DNA from: Lutraria lutraria
Taxonomy: Eukaryota > Mollusca > Bivalvia > Venerida > Mactridae
Direction of reading: 5' to 3'
Assembly: GCA_964023205.1 (NCBI GenBank)
Contig: OZ026848.1
Coordinates: 28,879,912-28,943,911 of the forward strand
DNA: 64,000 nucleotides
Below, one piece after another: positions 32,960 to 45,328 of this stretch. A program made the position numbers and the translations under genes. Numbering within the stretch: the stretch's first letter is position 1; every line of letters begins with the position of its first letter. The notes below the pieces were generated by a model. It was not told the origin of the DNA and searched no databases. It worked only from the letters and a program-made list of their open reading frames with translations.

Positions 32960-35900
32960 ATGTTTTCTGGAGTCGTAGTGGGGGATATTGAGAGTTTATT
33001 AGAGGTGAGGGTCTTTTATGTCAAACTGTTTAACAAACCCACTACAAAGCAAGCTTGATAAGCATAAGCGGCGATTGAATTTAGTTGTGTATCAATAAAA
33101 TGCGGTCATTTATTTAGATGGAGTAATGGTTTGGCACATAATTCAGTAAATGAAACATTATCGCATACAGGGGGTCTCTCATTCCTGTTTTAAATATTCC
33201 AGTCATGAATTATGGTTGAAAGGGAGCATAGGAAATTGACTGGGTTCTTTTTTATCATTTACAGAACATTTTTGCTCGAAGTATCTTGCTTTTTTTGTTC
33301 ATTGGCGACTAAGACAATCCATTTATCGTTCACTTTTTTGCAAGAAATTAAGTTTTAGTCAGGTTAAATATCGTGTCCCACTACCATGTGCATTCTATGT
33401 AAATTGAGTCGGTATTATATACCGTGAATCTAAAAGCCAGGAGTGAAATGATTTTAAAATGATTCTTAGCGAAAATTATAAAACTTTGATTTTTTTATTA
33501 ATGAACTATAAGCTCAACGTGAATGTAACCGGTGGCTATTTTGTAACTCAACAAAAGCACATGTTTTAAGTTTTATTTTCTCTACCGCGCAAACTTAAAC
33601 TTCTAACCATAGGCTCGAATATAATTATGATACGCTAGATTGTTAGAGAACGTACGTGTATTGTGTTTCATCTAATAAAATATTTTATTAGTAATAAATT
33701 CACGAACAAATTGATAAATCAATTTAACATGATACTGTGGCTATACATGTATTGTTTGATAGAACTAAAATGTAGTCCTATCAATTTGTTGAATAACCAT
33801 TTCGAAATAAATTTTGTAAGCAATTAATGTTTCGCTTTTTAAAACACTAAATTCGGGAACAAAATTGTTGAGTCGCTCTAACATTACCGTGGATCGATTG
33901 ATTGATAAATATAAAATGTTCTCACATCAATTTGTTAGATAATAATTTCAAAGTGTTTATCATTGATTAGTAATTAAAGAATGTGTGTTTGAATCATCAG
34001 CTCAATAAATTCCCTTTCCAGGTACTTGATAAATAGTTTAATCGATACATCGGGGGGATATCTTCAATAAATATTCTCTTTGGCAGATTGAGGTTATATT
34101 TACAACACGATTAAATGAGAAGATAAATACAAATATTGAATGATTGTCATGAAGACTGGTTATGACTGGATTCTATTAGATAAAGGTGTCATCATTTAAT
34201 TAATTAGTGATTAAATAAACTCTGAGATTATCATATCACTGTACATAGTGTTCCTTTTAATCAATTAATAGATAAAAAAATCAATATAATTTTTGACAAA
34301 CATGTATTTCAGACATTCATGTTGACAATGACACGAGTTGTTCGAAATAGACTTGTAAACCTGGCTCCGTCAGCATCACCGTCATTATTACCATCATCGT
34401 CATTATTACCATCACCGTCATTATTACCATCACCGTCATTATTACCTTCATCGTCATTATTACCATGATCGTCATTATTACCATCACCGTCATTATTACC
34501 TTCATCGTCATTATTACCATGATCGTCATTATTACCATCACCGTCATTATTACCATCACCGTCATTATTACCTTCATCGTCATTATTACCATCACCGTCA
34601 TTATTACCTTCATCGTCATTATTACCATCACCGTCATTATTACCATCATCGTCATTATTACCACCGTCGTCATTATTACCATCACCGTCATTATTACCAT
34701 CATCGTCATTATTACCATCATCGTCATTATTACCATCATCGTCATTTTTACCATCATCGTCATTATTACCACCGTCGTCATTATTACCATCACCGTCATT
34801 ATTACCATCATCGTCATTATTACCATCATCGTCATTATTACCATCATCGTCATTATTACCACCATCGTCATTATTACCATCATCGTTCTCATCATGATCA
34901 TTTTATCAACATTATCGTCATTGGCAGTATTATCAGCATCGATCATTGTTATCATTGTTGCCGACGAAACTTAAGATATATTAATTACTCTCAAAAATAT
35001 ATTTATACACGTATATGTATGTATTCATTGAGTATAACTAAAATAGTGTGATGAATATCAAACATCTTTTGATATTTTGATCAAAGCAATTATTTATTGC
35101 ACCAAGAACCCTGTCGATACTAGATCGCATTCAAATTGGTTATCAGAACAAGTAATTAATTCAAATCATTTAGATTAACATAAAACTGGACTAAGAGCAT
35201 GTATTGACGTTTTTAATCAGTAATAATTACTGCCAATGCCTACTCCTTATCGTTCGAGCGATAATGCTATAAATGGACTTCAATTCAGGTCCTTCACTTT
35301 AATGATTTATCTGCATAATATTGACATGTTGGTCATTGAAAGTCTGCGGTATAAAATAATTCATGTTCTTGAATTACAACATGTTTTTATAATTCGGAAG
35401 TGCTCATCTTTATTCAATAAAAAGGAATTGCATTGTACATATTACATTGTTAGGGCTATTTTGTTTATGTCAGTTCATTCGTGTGTCCTTTATCTTGATG
35501 TCATTCCACATTATTCTTGGTTCTTTGTATTTCACATACACAGCGTAAAATATTCTTTAAAAAACTTCAAACTATATTTGATAGTAAAATCCAATTTGTA
35601 TATGTAGTAAAATGTTAAACGTAAATAGACATATTTGGTTGTTTGGTCCACTTTAAAAATTCTAATACATACATCTATAATTGCGTAATTGGTCTTAATT
35701 CGAGATTAATAATTCTTTTGAAAGCGTGAGTTCATTTACTAAAGTAACACCGAATATGTCTCGTCTCACCACTTTCACTGGCCAAATGAATGGAAAATAC
35801 ATAATGGCTTATATACATAATATTTAATGCTTTGAAAAGAAATATCTTGTTGTTTTCAAATATTGAATACAGACATTATGTCAATAAACTTTGAATTAAT

Positions 35901-38900
35901 TTGTGCCGTTCTTAACCGACTTAACATTCATGTTGCGGATTAAGTAAGCCCACGTTGTCGTTCTTAAGAGGGGCGATAGATAACAGAAACGTGTTATTAA
36001 TTTCACTCATTTCAATCGATAGACACCAAGATAAGTAAAAATGGCGCCTAATTTAAGATGTATTTGTTTGCCTACATGGGAATTAAATCAAATACCACCC
36101 CTAGGAAAAACAAAATAACATTCAGTAATCGGACTTCTATTGCTTCAATAATATATGTTTAGTGCGTAAGTTGCTATTGGTTGAAGTTTGTGATTCGTTT
36201 AAATTAATCAGTTCACGAAATTTTAGTAACGCATTTACAGCACAATTTATAGCAAGCTTATTATTAATGTTTTGAGAAAATGACACTCATTTAAGTACTC
36301 TTCAATATACTGTTTAATGTTCTTCAGATTGTTAAATTAAGATCGCGTACGTACAGAAACAGTTCGATATCGATGTACAGTTTATTGACAAACCCATTTG
36401 ACAATCCAACTTATATGTAATACACATGCAAACTATTATTTTGACAAGAGTGAATTAAAATGCTTAGATTAATTACTTCCGGTCCTAAAGGCTAGATAAT
36501 ATATCTGGTGTATGGCAAGATTCCCAGATCAAAAATGCTCCACGCAGTTTTTGTAGAGGAATTATTAATACCATTTAGCGAAAATGCAGTTTAATTCGGA
36601 TTATATTCCATATATTCAGGTACGTTTGTTTTACGTAACTGACAAGTTGATGCATTCATTACCACGTATAACACCATTTGATAGAGCAAGTGATTGAATT
36701 AAAAATACAACCTTACTTGAAGAAGGAACGACAAAGTTAATTAACAAAGTATAAATGTCGAGAAGAAAAAAAATGATTTTAGGAAATGATGATAATTTAC
36801 GACAAGTATTTTATAAGCACCGTATACATTGATTGTTGAGAGAGAAATGAATTTACATGATTGCATCTGACTTTTAACAATGATCTGAGTCACAAATTTC
36901 CTCACTTGCTTGTTGTCTCAATTAGAATTTTCCTTTCATCATTTCTAGCACACGACTGTTTGGTACAAAGAAAAGATATGCATCTATCGCAATGATATGT
37001 GTGATCGGACTGGTATTATTTAATGCAATAAACTTGTTAAGCTCTATAGCAATCGAAAATGACTTAATTTATCGAGTAAAATCTGATGTCAATGGCATTT
37101 TCCAGAACTGCCTCTGAGAATTTCTATAATTATAATCCAACACACTGAACATTCCACATCTAACTCCAGTGAAATACGTGCAATGTTCATTTCCGCTAGG
37201 CGCCGTTGGATTCTTTCCATCTAAGGTATTTTGAAGCTGATTATGACTTTTTGTTATACCAGTCAAATTCTGAGTTCTTTGATAATACAAGTACTCAAAG
37301 AATACTATCCACATCATTTGGACCGCGTGTGATTTCACTATACATTACCGACTCGATACATATTTCATATCGGTAATTTTTACACTTAGTGAAGAACTAA
37401 TGAACACAAATTAAGTGCCTTCACGTTGCATAGCTCCAAAATCAAAACAAATCCATGATTTGCGTAATGAAAAGTTCATAATTTCATACTTGAAAACTTG
37501 ATATTTCTTCGATAAAAACTTCTTAGAAAGCAGACGGCGCTTAACCATGGAGGTTATAACTTATATTGCCCAGCTTCATAAGCCTCATTGTATGATTATT
37601 TCTGGGGAAAAAACAAATGGTTTCTTATTATTTTTCAGACAACTAATCGCCTGTCTCATGTCACAACTCGACAGCAGAGTGAGGATTCAATCCACAAGCA
37701 GCTTGGGGCATTCGAGCGCCTGCTGCAGCATACGATGTCAAGATTCTCCACAGAGGGTCTGTATAACTTGTTGCGTCAGATCACGCTCTGGGTGGAGACC
37801 AACAAGAAATCAGCACCTAAACCTGCGGTGAAAGTTTTATTCAAGCTCAGGTCTATCAACCAACTTCAGGAAATTATGGAGTCGATGAGAAAGAAAATGA
37901 AGAACAGGACACCGGAAGAGGAAACGGTATTCAAGAATTATGAAATGTTTCTGAATGACTTACTTTACTTAAAGGATTTGAAAAAGTATTTTGACGACGA
38001 AATACACTCTTCTTTGATAAAATATCATTATGATTCTTTTATCGGTGAAGCAAAAGGTCGAGACACACCAGGTGTATCCATGAAATACGTCCGCACTAGA
38101 AGAGTAGAAGATGACGATAGCGGGAATGGATCTCAAGCTGAAAATGAAGACCGGAAATCGTCCAGAAAAACAAATGCACGGAAGAAAAATACCATGGAAA
38201 CCAATGAAGTAAACGATGAAATCAAATATAATCAGACAGTTACGGAACTCAAATCTATCTTAAATAAATGGGATGGATTGTTGTCAGAAGAAGTACTTGA
38301 ATTGAATGACTTTGACCCGGATAGTTACCACGAACTTATGCAATTTAGCAATTATTCACAATTTGAATCTCTTCTCAGACTGGTACCTGATATATTTGCC
38401 AAATGTTATAAATGTATTGATCTTGCCAAAACTTGGCTTCGCCTTTCAAATCTCGTAATGAAAGAGGAACCATTCTCAGCTTTATCTCCAGAATTTCCCA
38501 AAACTCCAATACCGGAAATAGCCATTGATACACCGGAAGATGTTGAAGAAGAATTGAATTCACCGCAGGCGCAGAAAGAGTTCTTAGAACAAGTAAAAAC
38601 AGTCAAAGAACAAATTGAAAGCGTTGACAAGTCGATTATTGACGACGAAGAACAGTTGAATAAGTATAATGAAGAAATGGACATTCTTGTTGGAAGAGAT
38701 CAACGTTTTTCAACTGTTTATTCTCATGCAGACAAAATTGAATCGCTTATCACGGTTGCAGCTGGGGATTATCATAAAGCTAAAACAGAACAGCATGCTC
38801 TTGCCAGTAAAATGAAATCTTGTAGAAAAGAAACGCCAACTTACGCCGAGTTAAAGTCACATCTTCAAAGACTTGATACTGAAGTCGCTACTAATCATTG

Positions 38901-39483
38901 GAAGGTGAAGCGTTTGGAATTTGAAAGAGCAATGGTTAGAGAAGATCTTTTAGTAGAGGCGGAAGTGCGGCCAAGTTTCATTAGATTTATTGGGGATACA
39001 AAGGAAAAAATGGACGATCTGAAGAGATTTTTGCAAACAAAACGAGAAGAGAAACTAAAGTTAGAAAAACAACTTGCACTTATGAAGACAAATACAGACC
39101 GCATGCGCCAGATAATGCGTAATTATCTTGGAAGCGCATCCACGCAGAAAGATGGTATAAATTCTCGGGAATCATCTATGATATCCTTGCCGTCTGATAC
39201 AGATTCGGATATGTCTGAGTTACGTCTCCTAGACGGTAATGAAGCAGACGAAGATTCTCCGACACCGTACAACAAAAACGCACTTAAACCTAATGAACGA
39301 CGCAAGTCAGCAAATAGTGCAGTTTTCAATAAACCAAAATTAGTGAAAAAGGACACAAGACCTTTGTCAGAAAAACTTTATCAGGACAGACAAAAATCAT
39401 TAACGCCTTCTAGTCGAGTTTCTAGGATCGGACCAAAAGCGGCGTTGAAAACTACTCCTAGGCGTGTTTGGGAGGGAATATAA
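32960..39483 (+). CDS. Coiled-coil protein of unknown function
   Basis: The main exon, 37639-39483, begins after TTATTATTTTTCAG and encodes 614 aa to a TAA stop. A likely first coding exon is 32960-33004 (MFSGVVVGDIESLLE, then GTGAGG); both sides are phase 0, giving 629 aa, but this link across a 4.6-kb intron is inference. The upstream in-frame Met at 37588 would read through the splice acceptor and is less likely. The N-terminal third is helical with an LLRQITLWVE segment. Residues about 195-235 are acidic/basic low complexity (EDDDSGNGS, RKSSRKTNARKK). Residues about 355-540 are long charged helices, probably coiled coil. The tail is Ser-rich then basic (SLTPSSRVSRIG). I do not recognise the family; a cytoskeletal or ciliary role would be a guess. 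Confidence 0.75.
34373..34886. repeat. 18-bp minisatellite, about 28 units
   Basis: Unit GTCATTATTACCATCATC with variants at the last six bases (CATCAC, TTCATC, CATGAT, CACCGT). It lies in intron 1 of the coiled-coil gene. Because the unit is a multiple of three and free of stops in several frames, long ORFs run through it on both strands; these are products of the repeat, not genes. Confidence 0.95.
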
Positions 39484-39758
39484 TGTACAAACTGATCCAT
39501 GTACATACAATGCACATGCATTTAGTTATTTACATATCTTACCTATTCAGGCATGTAATGTGTTTCTGTGTTGGTCAAATTGAGACCAAACAGCAGATAC
39601 GGTAGAACAAAATTAAATATATGAATGGCCGGATGATTACAGTTATGTCAGAGGTCACATGTAAAGTAGACGTTAAATGGTTCAGCTAAAATCCTGTCTT
39701 CATAACAACAAACATAATCATATGAGATAATTTAATACGTGTTTTGATTCCTTAGCTC

Positions 39759-39764
39759 AATAAA
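39759..39764 (+). promoter_or_regulatory. Candidate poly(A) signal of the coiled-coil gene
   Basis: AATAAA lies 276 bases after the TAA stop, within CAATAAATTC. Confidence 0.4.
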
Positions 39765-39884
39765 TTCAATACAAATACATGTACAATATAGATGGGTAAT
39801 TTAGTCAAAACACGGAATTAATTTATAACTAACTCTTTAAATTGCTTTCAAATTTGTCGTCGGCATCTGATTGTGGAGACCCGC

Positions 39885-40140
39885 CTCTTAGGTCGAGTGA
39901 TTAAAGTCGCTGACTTCAAATCACTGTAACCTCTCACTGATAGAGGGTCGTGGGTTCGAGCCCCGCTACCGACCATGTCTCTTTATGTGAGAAAGTAGGC
40001 AGTTTGCTTACGGAGGATGGGAGTCTAGTACTGGTTCTTCCAAGGAACGATGATTAGGTGAACTGTCTGCCTCATATGACTCTTGACTGTTGAAAAGGGG
40101 TGTAAAACCCGATATAAACAAACAAAACAAAACCTGCTTG
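39885..40140 (+). repeat. Full-length tRNA-derived SINE
   Basis: The head has tRNA-like order: CGCCTCTTAGGTCGAGTGAT, GCTGACTTCAAATCAC (anticodon-arm-like), and GTCGTGGGTTCGAGCCCCGC (strong B box). A body follows with GATTAGGTGAACTGTCTGCC and ATATGACTCTTGACTG. The tail is GTTGAAAAGGGGTGTAAAAC then AACAAACAAAACAAAA. It is the most complete copy in the window. Confidence 0.85.
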
Positions 40141-42039
40141 TGGACGATAATATCATGCCAATATCAAGAAATTGAGTGGAGATAACATTCCTTTATTCGT
40201 ACAAAAATAGCCTAAATAGTCGGTGTGCCTCTTATAATATACAAAATATCTCGACTAACATAAACCTTAATACATGTACATGCTTACTTTTTCCTGATTG
40301 ATTGCTGTCTCAAATATTATTTTGATTACGTGTATCAATTAGTTTTTTATATATTGAAAAACTGTTGTGATAAAATAACTACAATGTACTCGTACATGTA
40401 TTTCGATAACAGTTCGACAAGTCTTGCCGGTACATCATGTGTATATGTACACACTTTTAAGTTCGTCTTGAATAGTTTGTGCAGAAATGAGAATGCTTAC
40501 ACTTTGAAGCTAAAATTCACTCTGAGTCTAGAAGTCTTCTTTTAGTGAACTATTTATACAAAGGTACAGCTAGTGCATTGTTAAAAATATTGTTGACATG
40601 GAACCGACGTCCAGGGACATTCCATCTGATGTAACCTTGATCCCTGAGGTAGATAAACAATAAGACATGATCATTAGCATTAAATCATCCAGAATTACGT
40701 CACATTCTATCAGACAATTTGAATATTTGTGAGAAAAGTTTCAATATAATACAAGCGGAACAATGTAAAGCATATCTAATCTCTTGCAAAAATACAAAAA
40801 TAACGTCAAAACATGCTTGTTTCAGATTACACTCTTGACTCTTTAAAGCGCGTGGAAAGGCAAATGAAGTGGTTGTATTGTTCCTCGGACCTAATTAAAA
40901 GTCAGGGGTTGCGGGTGGGGGGAATAAGGGCAGGTCAGGTAACCAGAAACAAACAATTTTAGGCCTAATTAACTGAGCATGCATTGCATTTCAGTCGACA
41001 GAAGGAAACTATACGTACGTCGCTTCAACTGGAACTTGATTTGTTGTAAATAAAGTGTGTAAATCTTTCCATGGTGTCTGTTCAAACTGATCGGCTGATG
41101 TCCTTATCCATATATAGTCTAACTTTAAATAATACATGGCGCTTGTTTAAAGACGTTCTAAAGTACATATATGAACGAACAAACTTTATGCATCGTATTT
41201 GTAATAGTCGTATCTTGATATTGCTCTACATGTATATATGATATTTGCATATCTATTTGTGCTGCATTTGTCTATATACGTATGCATGTGGTTTGTATAT
41301 TTTCCTGTTATGTTTGATCTTATGCACTCAAATCTCTTGTTGAATGGTGGACATACATCCAGTGATTTCTCAACAACGCGCAACTACCGTGATAACACAA
41401 GATCAATTTTTATTCCAAGATGAAAATTAACACAAACGTATGTATTTCAGCATGATATAATTATATATCAGTTTGATACACCATCTATTGATTTCAATTG
41501 TACATCTTAAACATCTATACCACCATAGATTGGTGCCTGCTGATAGTCAACGGTGGCGGGGGCATCTTTAGCATTTACCCAACGTTCCTGAAATAAAGAT
41601 ACCCGTGTAGCACCTTAATGTGCGATAGTGAGAGGGTTTAATAAAAAACTACATATTAGCGTGCTTTAGTTCCTTAATCAAAGTACTGAGACTACTGTCA
41701 GGAGCGAAGTTTAAATGTGTGAGATAAAACCATCCTTAAAAATTAAAGGCCTTTGTTAAAGTCATTATGAATTAGAATTTTAATGTCAAGTATATAAAAT
41801 TATAGTCTTGACACAATGTACATCTTTAAGCCAATTAACCACAATTACCATGGAAAAGCTACACATTGTAACTGTTTGCCTGGAAAGAAATATTTCTATT
41901 CCTAATACTAAAAGTCATGGCATACTGTGAGGAATTATTAGCTACTGCACATTTAAATGAAAGCATTGAAGCTACTGATGGGAAGGCTTTGTACAGAAAT
42001 GTTGACAAAATAGTTTCAGGACATAATTATATATCATCA

Positions 42040-42310
42040 TGTTAATATTTGAGGACTGTTCATCATACCAATTTGTTAGGACCGTGCATAAGGTCAATAG
42101 TTTTGTACTGTGCGTAATTTCAATATTTTAGGAATGTACATCATTTGATGACAGTTCATCACTCCAAGAAAAAGGATAGTTCATCATGTCAACATATAAT
42201 CTACAGAATCAACAGTCCATAATGTATACAAGTATGCAACTGATTGTTCTCTGTGTCCATATTTTAGGACTGTGTGTGATACCAGCATTATAATGACAAC
42301 TTCATATAAC
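42040..42310. repeat. Degenerate short tandem repeat
   Basis: Variants of TATTTTAGGACTGTNCATCAT recur about every 25-60 bases (for example GAGGACTGTTCATCATACCA, TTTAGGAATGTACATCATTT, GGATAGTTCATCATGTCAAC, TTTAGGACTGTGTGTGATAC). Period and copy number are irregular, so this is an old, decayed array. Confidence 0.4.
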
Positions 42311-44019
42311 CAGGGATGTACAAGTGTAATATAGCATCCCTGATATAATATAAAGGCTTATAAATTAGAATGTATCTAAGTACGTAGTGCTGTGGTGCTA
42401 TTAATTCTACTCATGCGTAAATCAACACAAACATGTATACTTTCGACTAAACAACATATTGAATAGGGTCCATTTAAAGTCCGGTGTCCAGTTATAAAAC
42501 AAGAACAACTAGTAGACGAATTACAAGAAGCATATTTGTTTATGTTTTTTGTATGAAGTTGCTTTTTTCATAAAGGATATTGACTGCATATTTTATTCAA
42601 TCCTCCATTAAGGAGAGTATAAAATATTTATATGATATGAGTAATACATAGTATAATGACAATCATGAGTATTTGCCAAATGAATGCAATTAAACATATA
42701 TATATAGTTCACAAGCACATGGTAATTAATATCATACCCTACATCAGTCAATTAGAATCGACCCTAAATGTTAACGAATTCACCATAAATTAGATCTGAG
42801 CACTATATTATACAACCACATTGAACTTCAAATAGCCACACAACAACTTATAACTAGTTAGTCTAACCTTATACATAACAACAAAACAACATTCTCATTT
42901 TGCCTTGTAGCAATGCACCTACGGGAGGCCGTTTATTTTATGACAATCATAATGTATGTAAATGAATCCAATACATCACAGGCCAGATAAAAAACCAGAG
43001 ATAAAACTTCATGTAGTTATGTAAAAATACTCTGGAAAACTGTGCCTGTATCATTTCTGTTAAATACAATAAACTAAAAATCATGTTTTTGACACAAACG
43101 TTCAATGACATTGACAATACTAAATTATAAGATACATCCGCAGTATGTATAATATATTTCAATTTAAATAACACCTTTTGATTTATGACATTAAAATATA
43201 TTTTAAATGCTTGAGCTTGAAAGATAACTATCTATCATGGAGTGCATGCTAGAACTGATTTACTAAAACTCTGTATTTTCTACCTTCGTACAAAACATAT
43301 TTCCATTGGACGCTATGCAAACTAAACAATTATCAATTGGTCAATCCTACATAACAAACTAAAGCGGTTTGTTCACCCGTAACGTTTAGACAAAACTTTT
43401 CCGCTATACTATGTAACGCGGAACAGTAATAAATCTTGTTACCTGGACAGATTATGAATGAAACTTTTGTGTGGATGAATACTTATTTATTTTATTATAC
43501 TTTTTAGTACGTCTCTGCATGTATTAACCTCTATAAAACTACCTGGTCTCTGGTTTAGAGTTTAAATTGCCAAAATATTTCCCATGCTTTCAAAATCAAT
43601 AGAATCCTGTAGTATATCTCCAAGTTTTATCTAAAACTGCAAAGTCTGCAATGTATACTTATACAAGTCATAGTGGTACTGTTTTTCAACGCGGATTGTA
43701 TTGCAAGTAGAAAAAGTGGTGTGTACAGCTATTAAAAAACGCGAATTTATGCAGCAAAGATGCGTTTTTAAAGTTTATTAGCTCGATTTAAATATTCCAT
43801 ATGCTAACCCTAACCCAGTAATGTATATTTCAAGCGTGTTAATCTGACACGTGGAAACACTATGTAACAGGTAAATGTATTGTTCGGAGAAATTTGATTT
43901 ACTTAGAAGTTGATTTAGACTTAGTTAGATATAAATCTGTACATAAAACTTATAGATACTGGAACGTTGAAAGAGATAATTTAAAGACTTATGTTTACAC
44001 GAGGATAACTTTTAATTGC

Positions 44020-44290
44020 AAATGTTTGTTTGTTTGTTTGTTTGTTCCATCGGGTTAAAGCAATTTTCAACATTATTTCAGTCATATCGTGGGGGGTAGT
44101 TATCCTAACCAGCTTTCCTGGACTTCAATTAGGCTTAACCAGGACTAACCACATTCTATCCGTGGGTTACTGCCTATAGCTACCCAACATAACTCAGAGG
44201 TGTAATATCTTCAATGTGAGCCTCGCCCGGGGTTCGAACTCACAACCTCTCGATCAGCGAACTCCTCACACCGGTTACGTCACGCTTTCC
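44020..44290 (-). repeat. tRNA-derived SINE, minus strand
   Basis: Read on the minus strand: head with GTGAGGAGTTCGCTGATCGA and GTTGTGAGTTCGAACCCCGG (B box), body GGTTAGGATAACTACCCCCC and ATATGACTGAAATAATG, tail TTGAAAATTGCTTTAACCC, then (AAAC)n, seen as (GTTT)n at 44024-44046 on the plus strand. The head differs from the 39885 copy but the 3' domain is shared. Confidence 0.8.
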
Positions 44291-44533
44291 TAATATAACC
44301 ACTGCCACCACTGTAATCATGCACGTGATGACAGTTGTATCATGTGACCAACAATTGATAAACAAGACATATCCGGTAACCATGCATCAAGTAAATTCAC
44401 AATGTAAGTCTTTACCACATAAAATTTGTTGAAAACACTCTATTTCAACAATTGATACACTCTATTTCAACAATTGATGGATGGAATTCTTTCGCGCAAT
44501 CGAAAAGTCTAACTATAGCCATTGTTTAAATCA

Positions 44534-44582
44534 TGACGTCACTACATTTGAAAATATAGCCATTGTTTACATCGTGACGTCA
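44534..44582. promoter_or_regulatory. Two CRE-like TGACGTCA sites in a local duplication
   Basis: Perfect palindromic TGACGTCA at 44534-44541 and 44575-44582, each preceded by a copy of TAGCCATTGTTTA. This spacing comes from a 41-bp tandem duplication. Use as cAMP-response elements is only possible, not shown; no start site nearby is identified. Confidence 0.35.
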
Positions 44583-44755
44583 TTACGTACGTTTGTCTAT
44601 TTTAAAGAATTTTTCTTTTCAACATTTATTTTTTACTTCTTTTGACATATTAAGCATAATATTTCAATAAAAGATCAGTATAGCGATAAAATTTAAAAGA
44701 ATTTAAAATCAAAAGTGAAAAAAAAATATTCGGCTCTGTGCCGGCCGAATTTCAC

Positions 44756-44878
44756 CAAGGACTTATATACATACATGGATTCGCAACTTCCGTATTAACA
44801 GTTTAAAGTAATCAAATCCCGCGATAATAAGACGTGAATCAACGGGAATACAAGCTATTGTATGTATATAAGTCCTTG
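44756..44878. repeat. 123-bp palindromic-ended MITE with 7-bp TSD
   Basis: Perfect 20-bp inverted ends CAAGGACTTATATACATACA and reverse complement, flanked by direct repeats ATTTCAC at 44749-44755 and 44879-44885. The inside (ATTCGCAACTTCCGTATTAA and so on) is non-coding. Confidence 0.85.
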
Positions 44879-44885
44879 ATTTCAC

Positions 44886-45032
44886 CACAGGCACCTGGTT
44901 GTTAACGATAAAAAATATCTTTCGCTGATCGAAAAAAAATTAATGATAAAAATTGGTACTATTAATAGTAGTACCAATTTTTTGTTCGATCAGTGAAAAA
45001 TATTTTTTATCATTAACAACCAGGTGCCTGTG
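44886..45032. repeat. 147-bp foldback element with 8-bp TSD
   Basis: Almost the whole element is a hairpin: CACAGGCACCTGGTTGTTAA on the left and its reverse complement on the right, continuing inward through ATCGA and ATTGGTACTA to the centre with few mismatches. It is flanked by GATTTCAC at 44878-44885 and 45033-45040. The left repeat includes the final G of the neighbouring MITE, so this one probably inserted second. Confidence 0.85.
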
Positions 45033-45117
45033 GATTTCACTAGTGGTGTCTAAGTCCCCGCGAGGTATTGACCTCGATGGAAGATAGATAGGTGACAGTG
45101 GTTAATGTAATGATCAA

Positions 45118-45185
45118 GGGAGGTAACCGCTGCGAGGAGTTCGCTCGATCAGGAGACAAACACTGAGCTCCGGGCGGGCTTAATT
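45118..45185 (+). repeat. SINE head fragment
   Basis: GAGGTAACCGCTGCGAGGAG, TTCGCTCGATCAGGAG and GAGCTCCGGGCGGGCT line up with the head of the minus-strand SINE at 44020-44290, but the B box is decayed (GAGCTCC for GTTCGAACCCC). No 3' domain follows. Confidence 0.4.
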
Positions 45186-45265
45186 GCAAATGAATTATAG
45201 CGGACCGCATCGCGGGTACGAAAACAACGGGGACGAATCATCGATGACTGGTTCTCACACCAATT

Positions 45266-45328
45266 AAACTGGTTCCCGTTCCATGTTGTAGTGCATATTA
45301 TGAAACACAAGTCAACGGGAACCAGTTT
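45266..45328. repeat. 63-bp MITE with AAACTGGTTCCCGTT ends
   Basis: Perfect 15-bp inverted ends at 45266-45280 and 45314-45328 around 33 bases. The left half, including TTGTAGTGCATAT, has a close reverse-complement match at 8675-8706 in the GCNT intron. Confidence 0.65.

Noticed and set aside
34317..34974. Long ORFs on both strands (212 and 169 codons) over the 18-bp repeat
   Set aside because: They are direct translations of the minisatellite; both strands are open because the unit is a multiple of three without stops.
37588..37638. Upstream Met as start of the coiled-coil protein
   Set aside because: These codons include the polypyrimidine tract and AG of a splice acceptor, so they are most likely intron.
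39885..39975. Functional tRNA gene
   Set aside because: The B box is strong but the head continues into a SINE body and tail, and the anticodon stem is imperfect; the same applies to 23600-23700, 27938-28019 and 44220-44290.
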